Shown piece after piece: positions 10,131 to 19,555 of a stretch of 64,000 bases of DNA. Made by a program: the position numbers and the translations under genes. Within the stretch, counting starts at the first letter, position 1, and each line of letters opens with the position of its first letter. The stretch is from Clostridia bacterium (lineage in GTDB: Bacteria > Bacillota_A > Clostridia > Christensenellales > Aristaeellaceae), in the NCBI GenBank assembly GCA_017518705.1, contig JAFWUC010000046.1, positions 38,281 to 102,280 of the forward strand, given 5' to 3'. The notes below the pieces were generated by a model that saw nothing but the letters and a program-made list of their open reading frames with translations, did no database searches and was not told the origin of the DNA.

Positions 10131-11646
10131 ATTCCCCGGCCAGATGATACAGCACGCAGCTGCCGTCCAGGTACGTCAGCTCGTATTTTTCGCTGACGGC
10201 TTCGGAGATGAAGCCGGGCAGGTTTTGAGGCTTGGGTCTCAGCACCAGCCACACGGGGGGATCGTCCCGGAAGGTCTGCTCCATTTCTTCGACTATCTCG
10301 GGCATGAGGGCGAAATAGTGTTCCTGCCACTGGCAGTACCTTATGCAGGGGAACAGGTCGGAATACAGGTAAAACACCGGGGAAAAGCCGTATACGTAGA
10401 GTTTATCCCGGTCTTCGGTGACCAGGAGCGACACCTCCTGCGCGGAGACGATGTCCCTGCCGGGGGTCGTGTAGGACGAGACCGTCCTTTTAAGGCTCTT
10501 TAAGTGGGTCACGCCGTAGCCCGTGCCCGCCAGAAGCACGATCAGCGCGAGGCCGCCGCAGATCAGCTTTTTCGTGCGCGCCTTCATCCCGGGCGTCGTA
10601 ACGAAGCCGATCTCGCCCATCACGATCAGCGGCAGGGCGAGGGCGTAATAGTGGGGATAGTTGTTGCCGGACGCGATCGCCGCCAGGGTAAAGGCGGCGC
10701 CCAGCATCGCGAGCAGCTTTTCGTAAAAGCCTTCGCGGCCCATGAACAGCACCAGGCATACGCTCAGCCCCATCATAAGCAGCATAAGGTAATTGGTGGG
10801 GTATTCGGCAGAGAACAGGCTGAGTATGTGGTCGGTCAGGCTCAGTTCGCCCGAGTATTTCATGCCCAGCACCACCACGGCCCGGTAAAACTCGTTTATA
10901 AGGCCTTTGGCCCAGTAATATACGACGGGCGGGACCATGGTGACGAGCAGCCCGCCGATGAATCCCAGCGCGCAGGGCAGTATCCTGCCCGCCTGCTTTT
11001 CCCGTATTAAGTACACCACGACCGCCAGCGCCATCGCGCACACCGGGAACGCATTGGTGACCCTCAGATACGCCATGTAGCCCACGCTCGCCCCGAACAG
11101 CAGCCCTGCCAGGGGGAAAAACCGGGCTTCCCTGCCTTTTCGGGGCAGCTGTCCCTTAAAAAACGCCAGACATACGTACAGGCAGCCCATAAGCGGGATG
11201 AGCGAGTATTCCTCCACCCGGTTCCCGCCCCAGAACGTGAAGGAGCAGACCGCCACTATGGGCAGGAGCATCAGGAACCTGAGCCCGCGCCTTTTTATGC
11301 CGCAGACGGAGAAAACGCCGCTCACGATAAGCAGGCTTATCCACAGGTTTATTACCTGGACCAGGAAAATGCCTGTTTTGCCGTACCGGATGAGCTGTCC
11401 CAGATACTGGATAAGGAACATGTACGGGCCTTTCATGTCGAAAAAGTCCCTGTAAGGCAAAAGTCCCCTGGTCATGCCCTTGCCCACCGTCATGAAAAAC
11501 AGGGAATCGTAGCCGGTGGAATAGGGGAACAGGGGGGACGTGGTCACCGAAAACAGGCAAAGCCCCGCAAAAGACAGCAGCCCCAGCGCCAGTATGAAAA
11601 GTATGTCCGACCCGCGCCCGGAGCGCTCGGTGCGATTGTTTTCCAT
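10129..11646 (-). CDS. Polytopic membrane glycosyltransferase-like protein (GT39/ArnT-like)
   Basis: A 505-residue membrane protein with about ten hydrophobic segments. An early loop reads DFFDMKGPYMF after the first helix, and a soluble C-terminal region of about 100 residues ends the chain. The fold pattern and the acidic residue in the first extracytoplasmic loop resemble polyprenyl-phosphate-dependent glycosyl or mannosyl transferases. I do not recognise a specific subfamily and the donor and acceptor are unknown. I begin it at ATG 11646, because sequence further upstream in this frame lies inside the peptidase gene. The ribosome-binding site there is only a weak GCAGG. It lies 78 bases after the C1 peptidase gene on the same strand. 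Confidence 0.65.
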   Translation of the reverse strand: MENNRTERSGRGSDILFILALGLLSFAGLCLFSVTTSPLFPYSTGYDSLFFMTVGKGMTRGLLPYRDFFDMKGPYMFLIQYLGQLIRYGKTGIFLVQVINLWISLLIVSGVFSVCGIKRRGLRFLMLLPIVAVCSFTFWGGNRVEEYSLIPLMGCLYVCLAFFKGQLPRKGREARFFPLAGLLFGASVGYMAYLRVTNAFPVCAMALAVVVYLIREKQAGRILPCALGFIGGLLVTMVPPVVYYWAKGLINEFYRAVVVLGMKYSGELSLTDHILSLFSAEYPTNYLMLLMMGLSVCLVLFMGREGFYEKLLAMLGAAFTLAAIASGNNYPHYYALALPLIVMGEIGFVTTPGMKARTKKLICGGLALIVLLAGTGYGVTHLKSLKRTVSSYTTPGRDIVSAQEVSLLVTEDRDKLYVYGFSPVFYLYSDLFPCIRYCQWQEHYFALMPEIVEEMEQTFRDDPPVWLVLRPKPQNLPGFISEAVSEKYELTYLDGSCVLYHLAGE

Positions 11647-11723
11647 AGTAAAACCTGCCTTGATATAACCTGCTTTGCCAAAAACAGGGGAACCGCTTCC
11701 GTGCGATCCCCCTGCCGTTAAAA

Positions 11724-13055
11724 TCAGTCTGCCAGAGTCCCCATGGGATCCCAGGGCTCCAGCACGATGGGATCGGTGTCCAGCGCGTCCAGCAGCTCCC
11801 CGGGCAGGCTGCTCTTCTTTACCACGGCCTGGTACACGTAATCGTCGAACCACTCGTCGTTCATCATGTAGTAGCCCTTGCTTCCCTTTTCGTCGCCCCA
11901 GCTGTTCTGGATCTTCCAGCGCACGGGCTTGCCGTACACTTCGTGATAGCCGGTGATGGTCATGGCGTGGTTCATGGCGCTCATGCGGTAGTCCAGCTTG
12001 TCCTCCTTGGAGCACTTGAACTCCATGCCGCCGAAAATGGGAGAGTAGTCGTTGATGTCGTTGAGCAGGGCGCCTGTGGACCTGTCCATGAACCAGCCCA
12101 CGTCGGAGCCGAACCATACGCTCTCGCCCTCGTCAATGGCCTGCATCACCGTCTTTTTGATGGTGTCCATGTCGGTGTTCAGGTAGCAGATGGGGTCGCC
12201 TTCCACCACGTTGCCCAGGAAGCGTACGGTGTAGCGGCGGCCGTAGGGCTTGTCGTCGGTGGGGGAGTTGATCAGGGAAACGTATTCGTCGAAGGGGAAG
12301 TTGATGTACTCCTCCCAGAAGCTTTTGGGAGTGAGGCCTTCGATCCTGTGGAAGTTCTTGTCCTTGTCGCGGTATTCGAAGTCGAACTTCTCCGGGGGCT
12401 GGCCGAAGGCGGCGGCCAGTATGCCGTGCACGTCGGTCAGGGTGTCGGCGTACACCTTTTTAAGCTCCTCTTCGCTCTTGCCTTCCCTGTGCATGCGGCG
12501 CAGGATCGCGGCGGCGCGGTTGAGCTTTATGTTTACGGCGCGGTTTACTGAGCGGGTGTTGGAGGACATATAGGTCTCCGGGAAGGCGCTCTTGGGCACC
12601 AAACCGTACTTCTTCACCAGGGCCGCCATCATGTCCCACTGGCCGCCGTCCTGCACGCCGGTGGAGACGATATAGTTGACCAGCCGGTCGTCCTTGTACA
12701 GGTCCAGGGTCTTCATGATCGAGTCGAGGAAGTAGTTGGCCTTTTCCAGCTTGTCGTAGTAGGCGATGAAGTTCTGGGACAGCTCGAACTGGTCCATGTT
12801 CAGCTTTTTGTTGGCGATCTCGCGGAACAGGTTCAGCGCCGCGAACAGCCAGCAGCGGCCGGAGTGCATCTGGTTGGTGACGGGCAGCGTCTCCAGCTCG
12901 TGGTTGAATATGAACATTCCTTCGGCGGCCTTGCGGTTGTCGAAAATCACTTCGTCCAGATTCTGTTTGCCCATGGCCAGGGCGGCAGCCCGCAGGGCGG
13001 GATTGGACTGATAGGCGGCGTTCATCTGCTTAAGTTTATCGGAACATATGATCAT
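11724..13055 (-). CDS. pepC: C1-family aminopeptidase (bleomycin hydrolase/PepC type)
   Basis: A 443-residue cytosolic cysteine peptidase. The active-site Cys lies in QMHSGRCWLFAALN (about residues 62-75). The His is in MNHAMTITGYHEV and the Asn in KIQNSWG, which complete the papain-type triad in C1B order. Length and motifs match the hexameric aminopeptidase C/bleomycin hydrolase family, which trims peptides from the N terminus and uses the C terminus as a gate. A GGAGG site sits six bases before the ATG, and an extended -10 promoter lies 30 bases upstream. No signal peptide is present. Confidence 0.94.
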   Translation of the reverse strand: MIICSDKLKQMNAAYQSNPALRAAALAMGKQNLDEVIFDNRKAAEGMFIFNHELETLPVTNQMHSGRCWLFAALNLFREIANKKLNMDQFELSQNFIAYYDKLEKANYFLDSIMKTLDLYKDDRLVNYIVSTGVQDGGQWDMMAALVKKYGLVPKSAFPETYMSSNTRSVNRAVNIKLNRAAAILRRMHREGKSEEELKKVYADTLTDVHGILAAAFGQPPEKFDFEYRDKDKNFHRIEGLTPKSFWEEYINFPFDEYVSLINSPTDDKPYGRRYTVRFLGNVVEGDPICYLNTDMDTIKKTVMQAIDEGESVWFGSDVGWFMDRSTGALLNDINDYSPIFGGMEFKCSKEDKLDYRMSAMNHAMTITGYHEVYGKPVRWKIQNSWGDEKGSKGYYMMNDEWFDDYVYQAVVKKSSLPGELLDALDTDPIVLEPWDPMGTLAD

Positions 13056-13084
13056 GCTGCACCTCCAAACAATAATATGCCCGA

Positions 13085-13093
13085 ATTATAGCA
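13085..13093 (-). promoter_or_regulatory. Extended -10 promoter of pepC
   Basis: The minus strand reads TGCTATAAT, a perfect extended -10, 30 bases upstream of the pepC start. No good -35 is visible at 16-18 bases, as expected when an extended -10 is used. Confidence 0.65.
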
Positions 13094-13172
13094 CAAAAAG
13101 GGAGAGGCTGAGTTAAATAAACGCAAATTTCGGCGCGTGAGAGGATATAAATGTTGTTTTTGGCTTAAATCA

Positions 13173-13201
13173 TTGCCACGGGAAGGCTAAAGTGCTATAA
13201 T
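13173..13201 (+). promoter_or_regulatory. Promoter of glgP
   Basis: TTGCCA (13173-13178), a 17-base spacer, and TGC directly before TATAAT (13196-13201). The leader of about 24 bases contains a short GACA/TGTC hairpin just before the ribosome-binding site. Confidence 0.85.
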
Positions 13202-13231
13202 TAAGCGACATTTGTGTCCGGAGGAACTTAG

Positions 13232-15682
13232 ATGACCATCAAAAAGCTGACTTCAGAAGAAATAAAAGCTTCCATACTCGAAAAACTTGAACGCAACTAC
13301 GGCTGCGACATAACCGACGCGACGCGGGTGCAGATATACGACGCCCTCGCCCAGACGGTAAAAGACGAGGTCATGCGCAGGCGCACCGCTTCCCGCGGCG
13401 AGCGCAAAAAGCAGAAGTGCAAAAAACTGTACTACCTGTCCGCGGAATTTCTGGTGGGACGCGCGCTGCACAACAACATGGTGTCGCTGGTGAATGAGCA
13501 CGCCTACGTGACCGCCCTGCACGAACTGGGGCTGGACGCTTCCCGCATATTCGAGGAAGAGCCGGAACCGGGCTTGGGCAACGGCGGCCTGGGACGCCTC
13601 GCTGCGTGCTTCCTGGACAGCCTGACCACCCTTAAGCTGCCCGCCATGGGATGCACCATAAGGTACGAATACGGCCTGTTCCGCCAGAAGATAGTGGACG
13701 GATACCAGGTGGAAATGCCCGACAACTGGCTGGAGAACGGCTCCATGTGGGAGATCTGCCGGCCCGACCAGACCCAGATGGTGCGCTTCAGCGGCTATGT
13801 GGAGAGCTATGACGACAACGGCAAGACCCGCTACCGCCACATGAATTACTCCACCGTCCAGGCAGTGCCTTACGACGTGCCCGTGCTGGGCTACGACAGC
13901 TGCATGGTGAACATGCTGAGGTGCTGGTCCGCGAGAGCCAACAAGACGCTGGACATGCAGTCCTTCAACCGCGGCGAGTATACCCGCGCCATTGAGGAAA
14001 AGGAGCTGGCCGAGGTAATAAGCAAGGTGCTCTATCCCGAGGACAACCACTACGAGGGCAAGGAACTGCGCCTGAAGCAGCAGTACTTCCTGTCCAGCGC
14101 GTCGGTGCAGTACGCGGTGCAGGACTTCGTGAAGGTGTACGGCGAGGACTTTTCCATCTTCCCGGACAAGGTGGCGCTGCACGTGAACGACACGCACCCC
14201 GGCATGGCGATACCCGAGCTCATGAGGGTGCTGATAGACGAATACGGTTTGAGCTGGGACGAGGCTGAGGACATAACCCGCCGCACTTTCGCTTATACCA
14301 ACCACACCGTCATGGCGGAGGCGCTGGAAAAGTGGCCCGAAGAGATGGTCGCCCGCCTGCTGCCCCGCATATACATGATCCTGCAGGAGATCAACCGCCG
14401 CGAATGCGCCCGTCTGTGGGAAGTGTTCCCGGGCCAGTGGGAGAGGATCGGCCGCATGGCGGTGATCGGCTACGGTTCCGTCAACATGGCGAACCTGTGC
14501 GTGAGCATGTCTCACAGCGTGAACGGCGTGAGCAAGATCCACACCGACATACTCAAAAAGGGCGTGTTCCACGACTTCTACATGACCCAGCCCGACAAAT
14601 TCATCGCCATAACCAACGGCATAACCCACCGCCGCTGGCTGATGATGGCCAATTACCGCCTGTCCCGCCTTATAGACGACGCGATAGGCGACGCCTGGCG
14701 CAAGGATTACGAGCGCCTGGCCGATCTGGAAGCGTTCAAGGAGGACGCGGCTTTCCGCGAGAAGTTCTTCCAGGTCAAGCGCGCCAACAAGGAGCGCTTA
14801 AGCGGCCGGCTGCAGGCGAGCCAGGGCATGACCCTGAGGCCCGACGACCTGTTCGACGTGCAGGCCAAGCGGCTGCACGAGTACAAGCGCCAGCTGCTCA
14901 ACGCCTTAAGCATACTCATCCTGTACAACCGCCTCAAGGACAACCCGGGCATGGTCATCCAGCCCCGCACCTACATTTTCGGCGCCAAGGCTGCCCCCGG
15001 CTATTACCGGGCCAAGCTCATCATCAGGCTCATAAACGAGATCGCGCGGCTGGTTAACACCGACCCCGTGGCGGGCAAGTACATAAACGTCATATTCGCC
15101 GAAAACTACTCGGTCAGCCTGGCGGAGGACCTGATCCCCGCCGCCGACGTGAGCGAGCAGCTTTCCACCGCCGGCAAGGAAGCCAGCGGCACCGGAAACA
15201 TGAAGTTCATGATGAACGGCGCGGTGACCATAGGCACTCTGGACGGAGCCAACGTGGAGATCTGCGACGCGGTGGGCCGGGACAACATCTACATCTTCGG
15301 CATGACCGCCGGACAGGTGGAGGCGGCGTACCAGTCTCCCTCCCGCGCCAGCGGCATATTCGAGACGAACGCCGAAGTGCGCCGGGCGCTCACCCAGCTG
15401 ATAGACGGCACGCTGTGCCCCCAGCAGCCCGGTATGTTCAGGGACATTTACCACAGCCTGCTCTTCGGCGACAACGGCAGCATAGCGGACAGCTACTTCG
15501 TGCTGAGCGACATAAGGAGCTACATCCGCACCCAGGAGCAGATCAGCAAGGACTATATCAACCGCGACGAGTGGGTAAAGAAGGCCATAGTGAACGTGGC
15601 GCGCAGCCACATCTTCGCTTCCGACCGCACTATCAAGGAATACAACCAGTCGATCTGGCACCTGGACGAGGTAGAACTGTGA
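13232..15682 (+). CDS. glgP: Glycogen/starch/maltodextrin phosphorylase
   Basis: An 816-residue GT35 phosphorylase that releases glucose-1-phosphate from alpha-1,4-glucans. N-terminal landmarks are KKLYYLSAEFLVGR and PEPGLGNGGLGRLAACFLDS. The pyridoxal-phosphate lysine is K658 in the EASGTGNMKFMMNG motif, followed by TLDGANVEI. The length is typical and no regulatory N-terminal extension is present. It has its own promoter and a GGAGG site. The stop overlaps the GTG start of a GH13 enzyme by four bases, so a phosphorolytic and a hydrolytic glucan enzyme are co-produced, which fits breakdown of internal glycogen or imported maltodextrin. Confidence 0.97.
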   Translation: MTIKKLTSEEIKASILEKLERNYGCDITDATRVQIYDALAQTVKDEVMRRRTASRGERKKQKCKKLYYLSAEFLVGRALHNNMVSLVNEHAYVTALHELGLDASRIFEEEPEPGLGNGGLGRLAACFLDSLTTLKLPAMGCTIRYEYGLFRQKIVDGYQVEMPDNWLENGSMWEICRPDQTQMVRFSGYVESYDDNGKTRYRHMNYSTVQAVPYDVPVLGYDSCMVNMLRCWSARANKTLDMQSFNRGEYTRAIEEKELAEVISKVLYPEDNHYEGKELRLKQQYFLSSASVQYAVQDFVKVYGEDFSIFPDKVALHVNDTHPGMAIPELMRVLIDEYGLSWDEAEDITRRTFAYTNHTVMAEALEKWPEEMVARLLPRIYMILQEINRRECARLWEVFPGQWERIGRMAVIGYGSVNMANLCVSMSHSVNGVSKIHTDILKKGVFHDFYMTQPDKFIAITNGITHRRWLMMANYRLSRLIDDAIGDAWRKDYERLADLEAFKEDAAFREKFFQVKRANKERLSGRLQASQGMTLRPDDLFDVQAKRLHEYKRQLLNALSILILYNRLKDNPGMVIQPRTYIFGAKAAPGYYRAKLIIRLINEIARLVNTDPVAGKYINVIFAENYSVSLAEDLIPAADVSEQLSTAGKEASGTGNMKFMMNGAVTIGTLDGANVEICDAVGRDNIYIFGMTAGQVEAAYQSPSRASGIFETNAEVRRALTQLIDGTLCPQQPGMFRDIYHSLLFGDNGSIADSYFVLSDIRSYIRTQEQISKDYINRDEWVKKAIVNVARSHIFASDRTIKEYNQSIWHLDEVEL

Positions 15683-17391
15683 CGAATGCCTGCCACGACC
15701 CGTATTCCGAGTTTTTCCGCAGACCCAAAGGCGCGCTGACCGCGGGCAGCTTCGTGACCCTCACCCTGCATATAGAGGGCGAGGTCTCGCAGGTGTTCGC
15801 TCGGGTGTGGCGGGGCGCGGACGAGGAATGGCTGCCCCTTAACAACAGATGGGAGGAAATGTACTCCGTCAGCGTGAGCGTGGGCAGGGAAGCGGGTCTG
15901 GTCTGGTACTATTTCGTGATCGACTGTCCCGAAGGCAGGCGCTATCTGGGCAAAAACGGCCTGAGCGACACGGAGCCGGAGTCATTCCAGATAACCGTGT
16001 ACGACCCCGCCTTCGACACGCCCCGCTGGATGCGGGAAAGCGTGATAATGCAGATCTTCCCCGACCGCTTTAATATCGGTTCCCGCGGGATCACTCTTCC
16101 CCACGGCAGGGGCGCGTTCGTGCACGAAAACTGGAACGAGGCGCCCTGCCTGTGCGACGACAACGGCGACAGGGAAGCCGTGGACTTTTTCGGCGGCAGC
16201 CTGAACGGGATACGGGAGAAGCTGGATTATCTGAGCGACATGGGGTTTGGAGGGATATACCTTAACCCCATTTTTCGCGCCCGCAGCAACCACAAGTACG
16301 ACACGGGCGACTACGAAAGGATAGATCCGTCCTTCGGAACCCAGGCGGACTTCGAGGCGCTGTGCTGGGACGCGAAAAGCGCGGGCATACAGGTGATACT
16401 GGACGGCGTGTTCAGCCACACGGGAGCGGACAGCAAATACTTCAACCGTTACGGCACCTACGACAGCCCCGGCGCGTACTCCGCCTTTCCGGGCGGACCC
16501 TACGCCAAGTGGTACAGCTTTAAAAACGGCAGGGACGATTACGAGTGCTGGTGGGGCATAGAGACCCTGCCCAACGTGAACGAACTGGAACCCACATATC
16601 TGGACTATATCTGCGGAGAGCGTGGCATAATCCAGAAATACATAAAAGCCGGAGCGTCCGGCTGGCGGCTGGACGTGGCGGACGAACTGCCCACGGACTT
16701 CATCCGCCATTTGCGGCGCAGGGCGAAGGCGGCCAATCCGAACAGCTGCGTGATAGGCGAGGTGTGGGAGGACATCACCAACAAGATGACCTACGGGCGC
16801 CGCCGCTGTTACGCGCTGGGAGACACTCTGGACAGCGCCATGAACTATCCTTTAAGGACCGCGGTCATGGACTTCATGCTGGAAAAGAGCGACGCATACC
16901 AACTGGAGACCTTCATAAAACACCAGATGTCCACGCTGCCGCCGCCGCTGCTTTACAGCATGATGAACCTGCTGGGCAGCCACGACAAGCCCCGGGCGAT
17001 CTCGGTGCTCAGCGGCAGGGAAAAGCTGGAGGGCAGCCGGGACGATGTGGACGCGAGACCGCTTAACAGCCTCGAATACGAGCTGGGCAAGGCCAGGTAC
17101 ATAAAGGCTTTCGAGCTCATCTGCGCCCTGCCGGGCATGCCTGCGGTGTACTACGGCGACGAGGCGGGCATGACCGGAGCGGACGACCCCTACTGCCGGG
17201 GCACGTATCCCTGGGGCAGGGAAGACCGGGAACTGCAGGGAGAGATACGGCGCATCATCCGGACGCGCAACTCCTCACCCGTGCTCAAGGCGGGGGAAGC
17301 GGGCGTGCGGGCGCTGGACGACAGCCGGCTGGAGATAGTCAGAAAGCTGGACGGGGAGACGGTCAGCGTCGTGATCAACAACCGGGTATAG
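15679..17391 (+). CDS. GH13 alpha-glucan hydrolase with N-terminal CBM34-like domain
   Basis: A 570-residue cytoplasmic amylase-family enzyme of the neopullulanase/cyclomaltodextrinase type. Residues 1-115 form a beta-rich CBM34-like domain. The barrel begins at SVIMQIFPDRF. Catalytic residues are D332 (GWRLDVADE), E361 (IGEVWED) and D436 (LGSHDKPR), and the conserved His435 is present. The SHDK variant replaces the commoner SHDT, a minor change. The start is GTG at 15679, overlapping the glgP stop (GTGA), with GAGGT six bases upstream. It has no signal peptide, so it acts on oligosaccharides inside the cell together with the phosphorylase. Confidence 0.92.
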   Translation: MTNACHDPYSEFFRRPKGALTAGSFVTLTLHIEGEVSQVFARVWRGADEEWLPLNNRWEEMYSVSVSVGREAGLVWYYFVIDCPEGRRYLGKNGLSDTEPESFQITVYDPAFDTPRWMRESVIMQIFPDRFNIGSRGITLPHGRGAFVHENWNEAPCLCDDNGDREAVDFFGGSLNGIREKLDYLSDMGFGGIYLNPIFRARSNHKYDTGDYERIDPSFGTQADFEALCWDAKSAGIQVILDGVFSHTGADSKYFNRYGTYDSPGAYSAFPGGPYAKWYSFKNGRDDYECWWGIETLPNVNELEPTYLDYICGERGIIQKYIKAGASGWRLDVADELPTDFIRHLRRRAKAANPNSCVIGEVWEDITNKMTYGRRRCYALGDTLDSAMNYPLRTAVMDFMLEKSDAYQLETFIKHQMSTLPPPLLYSMMNLLGSHDKPRAISVLSGREKLEGSRDDVDARPLNSLEYELGKARYIKAFELICALPGMPAVYYGDEAGMTGADDPYCRGTYPWGREDRELQGEIRRIIRTRNSSPVLKAGEAGVRALDDSRLEIVRKLDGETVSVVINNRV

Positions 17392-17475
17392 TATCCCGGT
17401 AGGCGGTATTCGGCGATCGACGGTCGGTGCTGACAGGTTTGGCGGCGCTTTGCCGCGGACAGAAAGGCAGATCCC

Positions 17476-18255
17476 ATGAAGATCAGGCGTTTGAACGAGG
17501 ACAAATACATAGCCCTGGACGACGACGGGCGTGAGATAGGCCGCAGCACGGTAAAGCTCAAGAGGCTGGACCGTATATTCCCCGATTGCCCGGGACAGAT
17601 ATCCATCCACGTCGTTGCGGACGACGAGTGCCGGGACCTGCTCTACGGCGCGGCGGTCACCCGGGCGCGGCTGCTTCTGGGCCGCCAGCAGGAAAAGACC
17701 CGCGTGTACGCCAAGATATCCCCGGAGGACAGGCCCGCGCTGGAGATACTCTCCTGCATGGGTTTCGTGCCCCAGGACGGCATAGCGCGCATGACGAGGC
17801 AGGTCACGGACGAAAAAATCAGCCTGCAGGCGCCTCCCAACTGCACAATAGTCAGGGACACGCTGGAGGACGACGGGGAGAAGATACGCTGCCTAAGGCG
17901 CTACAACGAGTGCTTCGGCGCGGACAAGGATATAAAGTGGCTGGAGGAACTGGCGTCATACGACGACTTCAGGCGCATACTCATGGTGTCTCCCGAAGAC
18001 CTGTGCGGGGAGCTCATGGTGTGGAGCAGCGGTGATACGGGCGTGATAGGCATAATCCAGACCGCCCGCCGCTGGAGACTCCGGGGAGTGGCTTCCTACC
18101 TTATGGAAGATGCACGCAAGTACTTTGCCAGCCTGGGCCTTTCCCGGGAGAGCATGGACGTGTGGATGAAGGCGCCCGGCAGCATGCCTTTGGCCCGGAA
18201 GGCGGGCTTTGAGAAAAGGGAGACCTTGGCGGTGTACCCGGTGCTGAAAGCGTAA
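17476..18255 (+). CDS. GNAT-family N-acetyltransferase
   Basis: A 259-residue protein with an acetyl-CoA-binding GNAT motif near its C terminus: RRWRLRGVASYLMEDARKYF, matching the R-x-x-G-x-A pyrophosphate loop. It ends with a WMKAPGSMPLARKAGF segment typical of the last GNAT strand. The N-terminal half may be a degenerate second GNAT fold, which would make this a tandem-GNAT protein; that is inference. It lies 84 bases downstream of the GH13 gene on the same strand. The substrate is unknown. A bidirectional terminator follows. Confidence 0.75.
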   Translation: MKIRRLNEDKYIALDDDGREIGRSTVKLKRLDRIFPDCPGQISIHVVADDECRDLLYGAAVTRARLLLGRQQEKTRVYAKISPEDRPALEILSCMGFVPQDGIARMTRQVTDEKISLQAPPNCTIVRDTLEDDGEKIRCLRRYNECFGADKDIKWLEELASYDDFRRILMVSPEDLCGELMVWSSGDTGVIGIIQTARRWRLRGVASYLMEDARKYFASLGLSRESMDVWMKAPGSMPLARKAGFEKRETLAVYPVLKA

Positions 18256-18300
18256 AGGCGTCGCGAAACACGGGCGCGGACAGGCAAAACCGAATATGAC

Positions 18301-18331
18301 AAAGGACGGCGGAGATTATCCGCCGTCCTTT
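18301..18331. terminator. Bidirectional terminator between the GNAT gene and fucO
   Basis: A perfect 13-bp stem (18301-18313 with 18319-18331), loop GATTA, with AAA and TTT at its base and T-rich sequence shortly after. It separates convergent genes. Confidence 0.82.
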
Positions 18332-18346
18332 GCGTTTATCGGATTT

Positions 18347-19495
18347 TTACATCATGCTTCTGTAGAGCGCTTCGATCTCTTCGACGGAAGTGTCGCGGGG
18401 GTTGCCGGGGCGGCAGGCGTCCGCGTAGGCGCTTTCGCTCAGGAACCTGACGTCTTCGTCTTTAAGGATGCCCTTGAGGTCGGCGGGGATGCCCACGTCC
18501 TTGCTCAGCTGCTTGACGGCGGCGATGCAGGCTTTGGCGGCTTCGTCGTCGTTCATGTAGTTCAGACCGTCCACGCCCATGGCCTCGGCGATCCTGCGGT
18601 ACCTTGCGCCGGCGGCGGGAGCGTTGTACTCCAGACCCAGGGGCAGCAGTATGGCGCAGGCCACGCCGTGGGGAGTGTCATACAGGGCGGAAAGCCCGTG
18701 CGCCATGGAGTGCACGATGCCCAGGCCCACGTTGGAGAAGCCCATGCCCGCGATGTACTGGCCCAGCGCCATGCCTTCGCGGCCGTCGGGATCGTTGTTT
18801 ACCGCAGCTCTCAGGCTGTGGCTGATAAGGCGGATGGCTTCCAGGTGGAACATGTCGCTGATGGCGCAGTGGCCCTTGGTGATGTAGCCTTCGATGGCGT
18901 GGGTGAGGGCGTCCATGCCGGTGGAGGCGGTGAGGCCCTTGGGCATAGTGGACATCATATCGGGATCCACGACGGCGATCTCGGGGATGTCGTTCACGTC
19001 GACGCACACGAACTTGCGCTTTTTCTCGACGTCGGTGATGACGTAGTTGATGGTGACCTCCGCGGCGGTGCCGGCGGTGGTGGGCACGGCAATGGTGAAC
19101 ACGGCCTTGTTTTTGGTGGGCGCCACGCCTTCAAGGGAACGCACGTCGGCGAACTCGGGGTTGTTTATGATGATGCCGATGGCCTTTGAGGTATCCATCG
19201 CGCTGCCGCCGCCGATGGCCACGATGCAGTCCGCTTTGGCGGCTTTGAACGCTTCCACGCCGCATTTTACGTTTTCGATGGTGGGGTTGGGCTTGATGTC
19301 GGAATATACGCTGTAGGCGATGCCGGCATTGTCCAGCAGATCGGTGACTTTTTTGCTTACGCCGAACCTGATAAGGTCGGGGTCGGTAGCTACGAATACT
19401 TTTTTGAAACCGCGGTTGTTGATCTCGGGCACGATATTCTCGATCGCTCCGTGGCCGTGGTAGGAAATGGGATTGAGCACGATACGGTCAGACAT
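18347..19495 (-). CDS. fucO: Lactaldehyde reductase / iron-dependent alcohol dehydrogenase
   Basis: A 382-residue group III (iron-containing) alcohol dehydrogenase that closely resembles FucO, which reduces L-lactaldehyde to L-1,2-propanediol with NADH. Visible features are GGGSAMDTSKAIG (95-107) for the nucleotide, PTTAGTAAEVT (138-148), and the metal ligands D195, H199, H262 and H276. Long stretches such as NNPEFADVRSLEG and LGQYIAGMGFSNVGLG match my memory of the E. coli enzyme, so I use the symbol. A strong AGGAGG site lies before the ATG. Its role would be the redox end of fucose or rhamnose fermentation. Confidence 0.9.
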   Translation of the reverse strand: MSDRIVLNPISYHGHGAIENIVPEINNRGFKKVFVATDPDLIRFGVSKKVTDLLDNAGIAYSVYSDIKPNPTIENVKCGVEAFKAAKADCIVAIGGGSAMDTSKAIGIIINNPEFADVRSLEGVAPTKNKAVFTIAVPTTAGTAAEVTINYVITDVEKKRKFVCVDVNDIPEIAVVDPDMMSTMPKGLTASTGMDALTHAIEGYITKGHCAISDMFHLEAIRLISHSLRAAVNNDPDGREGMALGQYIAGMGFSNVGLGIVHSMAHGLSALYDTPHGVACAILLPLGLEYNAPAAGARYRRIAEAMGVDGLNYMNDDEAAKACIAAVKQLSKDVGIPADLKGILKDEDVRFLSESAYADACRPGNPRDTSVEEIEALYRSMM

Positions 19496-19525
19496 GATTT
19501 TCCTCCTGAATGATATTTATGCCAA

Positions 19526-19543
19526 CCTTTACTTGCGTAAAGG
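19526..19543. repeat. Inverted repeat upstream of fucO
   Basis: A perfect 7-bp inverted repeat (CCTTTAC at 19526-19532, GTAAAGG at 19537-19543) with a 4-base spacer lies between the flavodoxin-like gene and fucO. No T-run follows on the minus strand, so it is as likely an operator or leader hairpin as a terminator. Confidence 0.4.
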
Positions 19544-19555
19544 GAGTCATTGGTT

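Noticed and set aside
11647..12117. N-terminal extension of the glycosyltransferase-like frame
   Set aside because: It lies inside the pepC gene in another frame, is Arg/His-rich, and is not needed for the membrane protein.
13056..13231. Riboswitch or small RNA between pepC and glgP
   Set aside because: The region is accounted for by two divergent promoters and short leaders; no conserved structure is recognisable.
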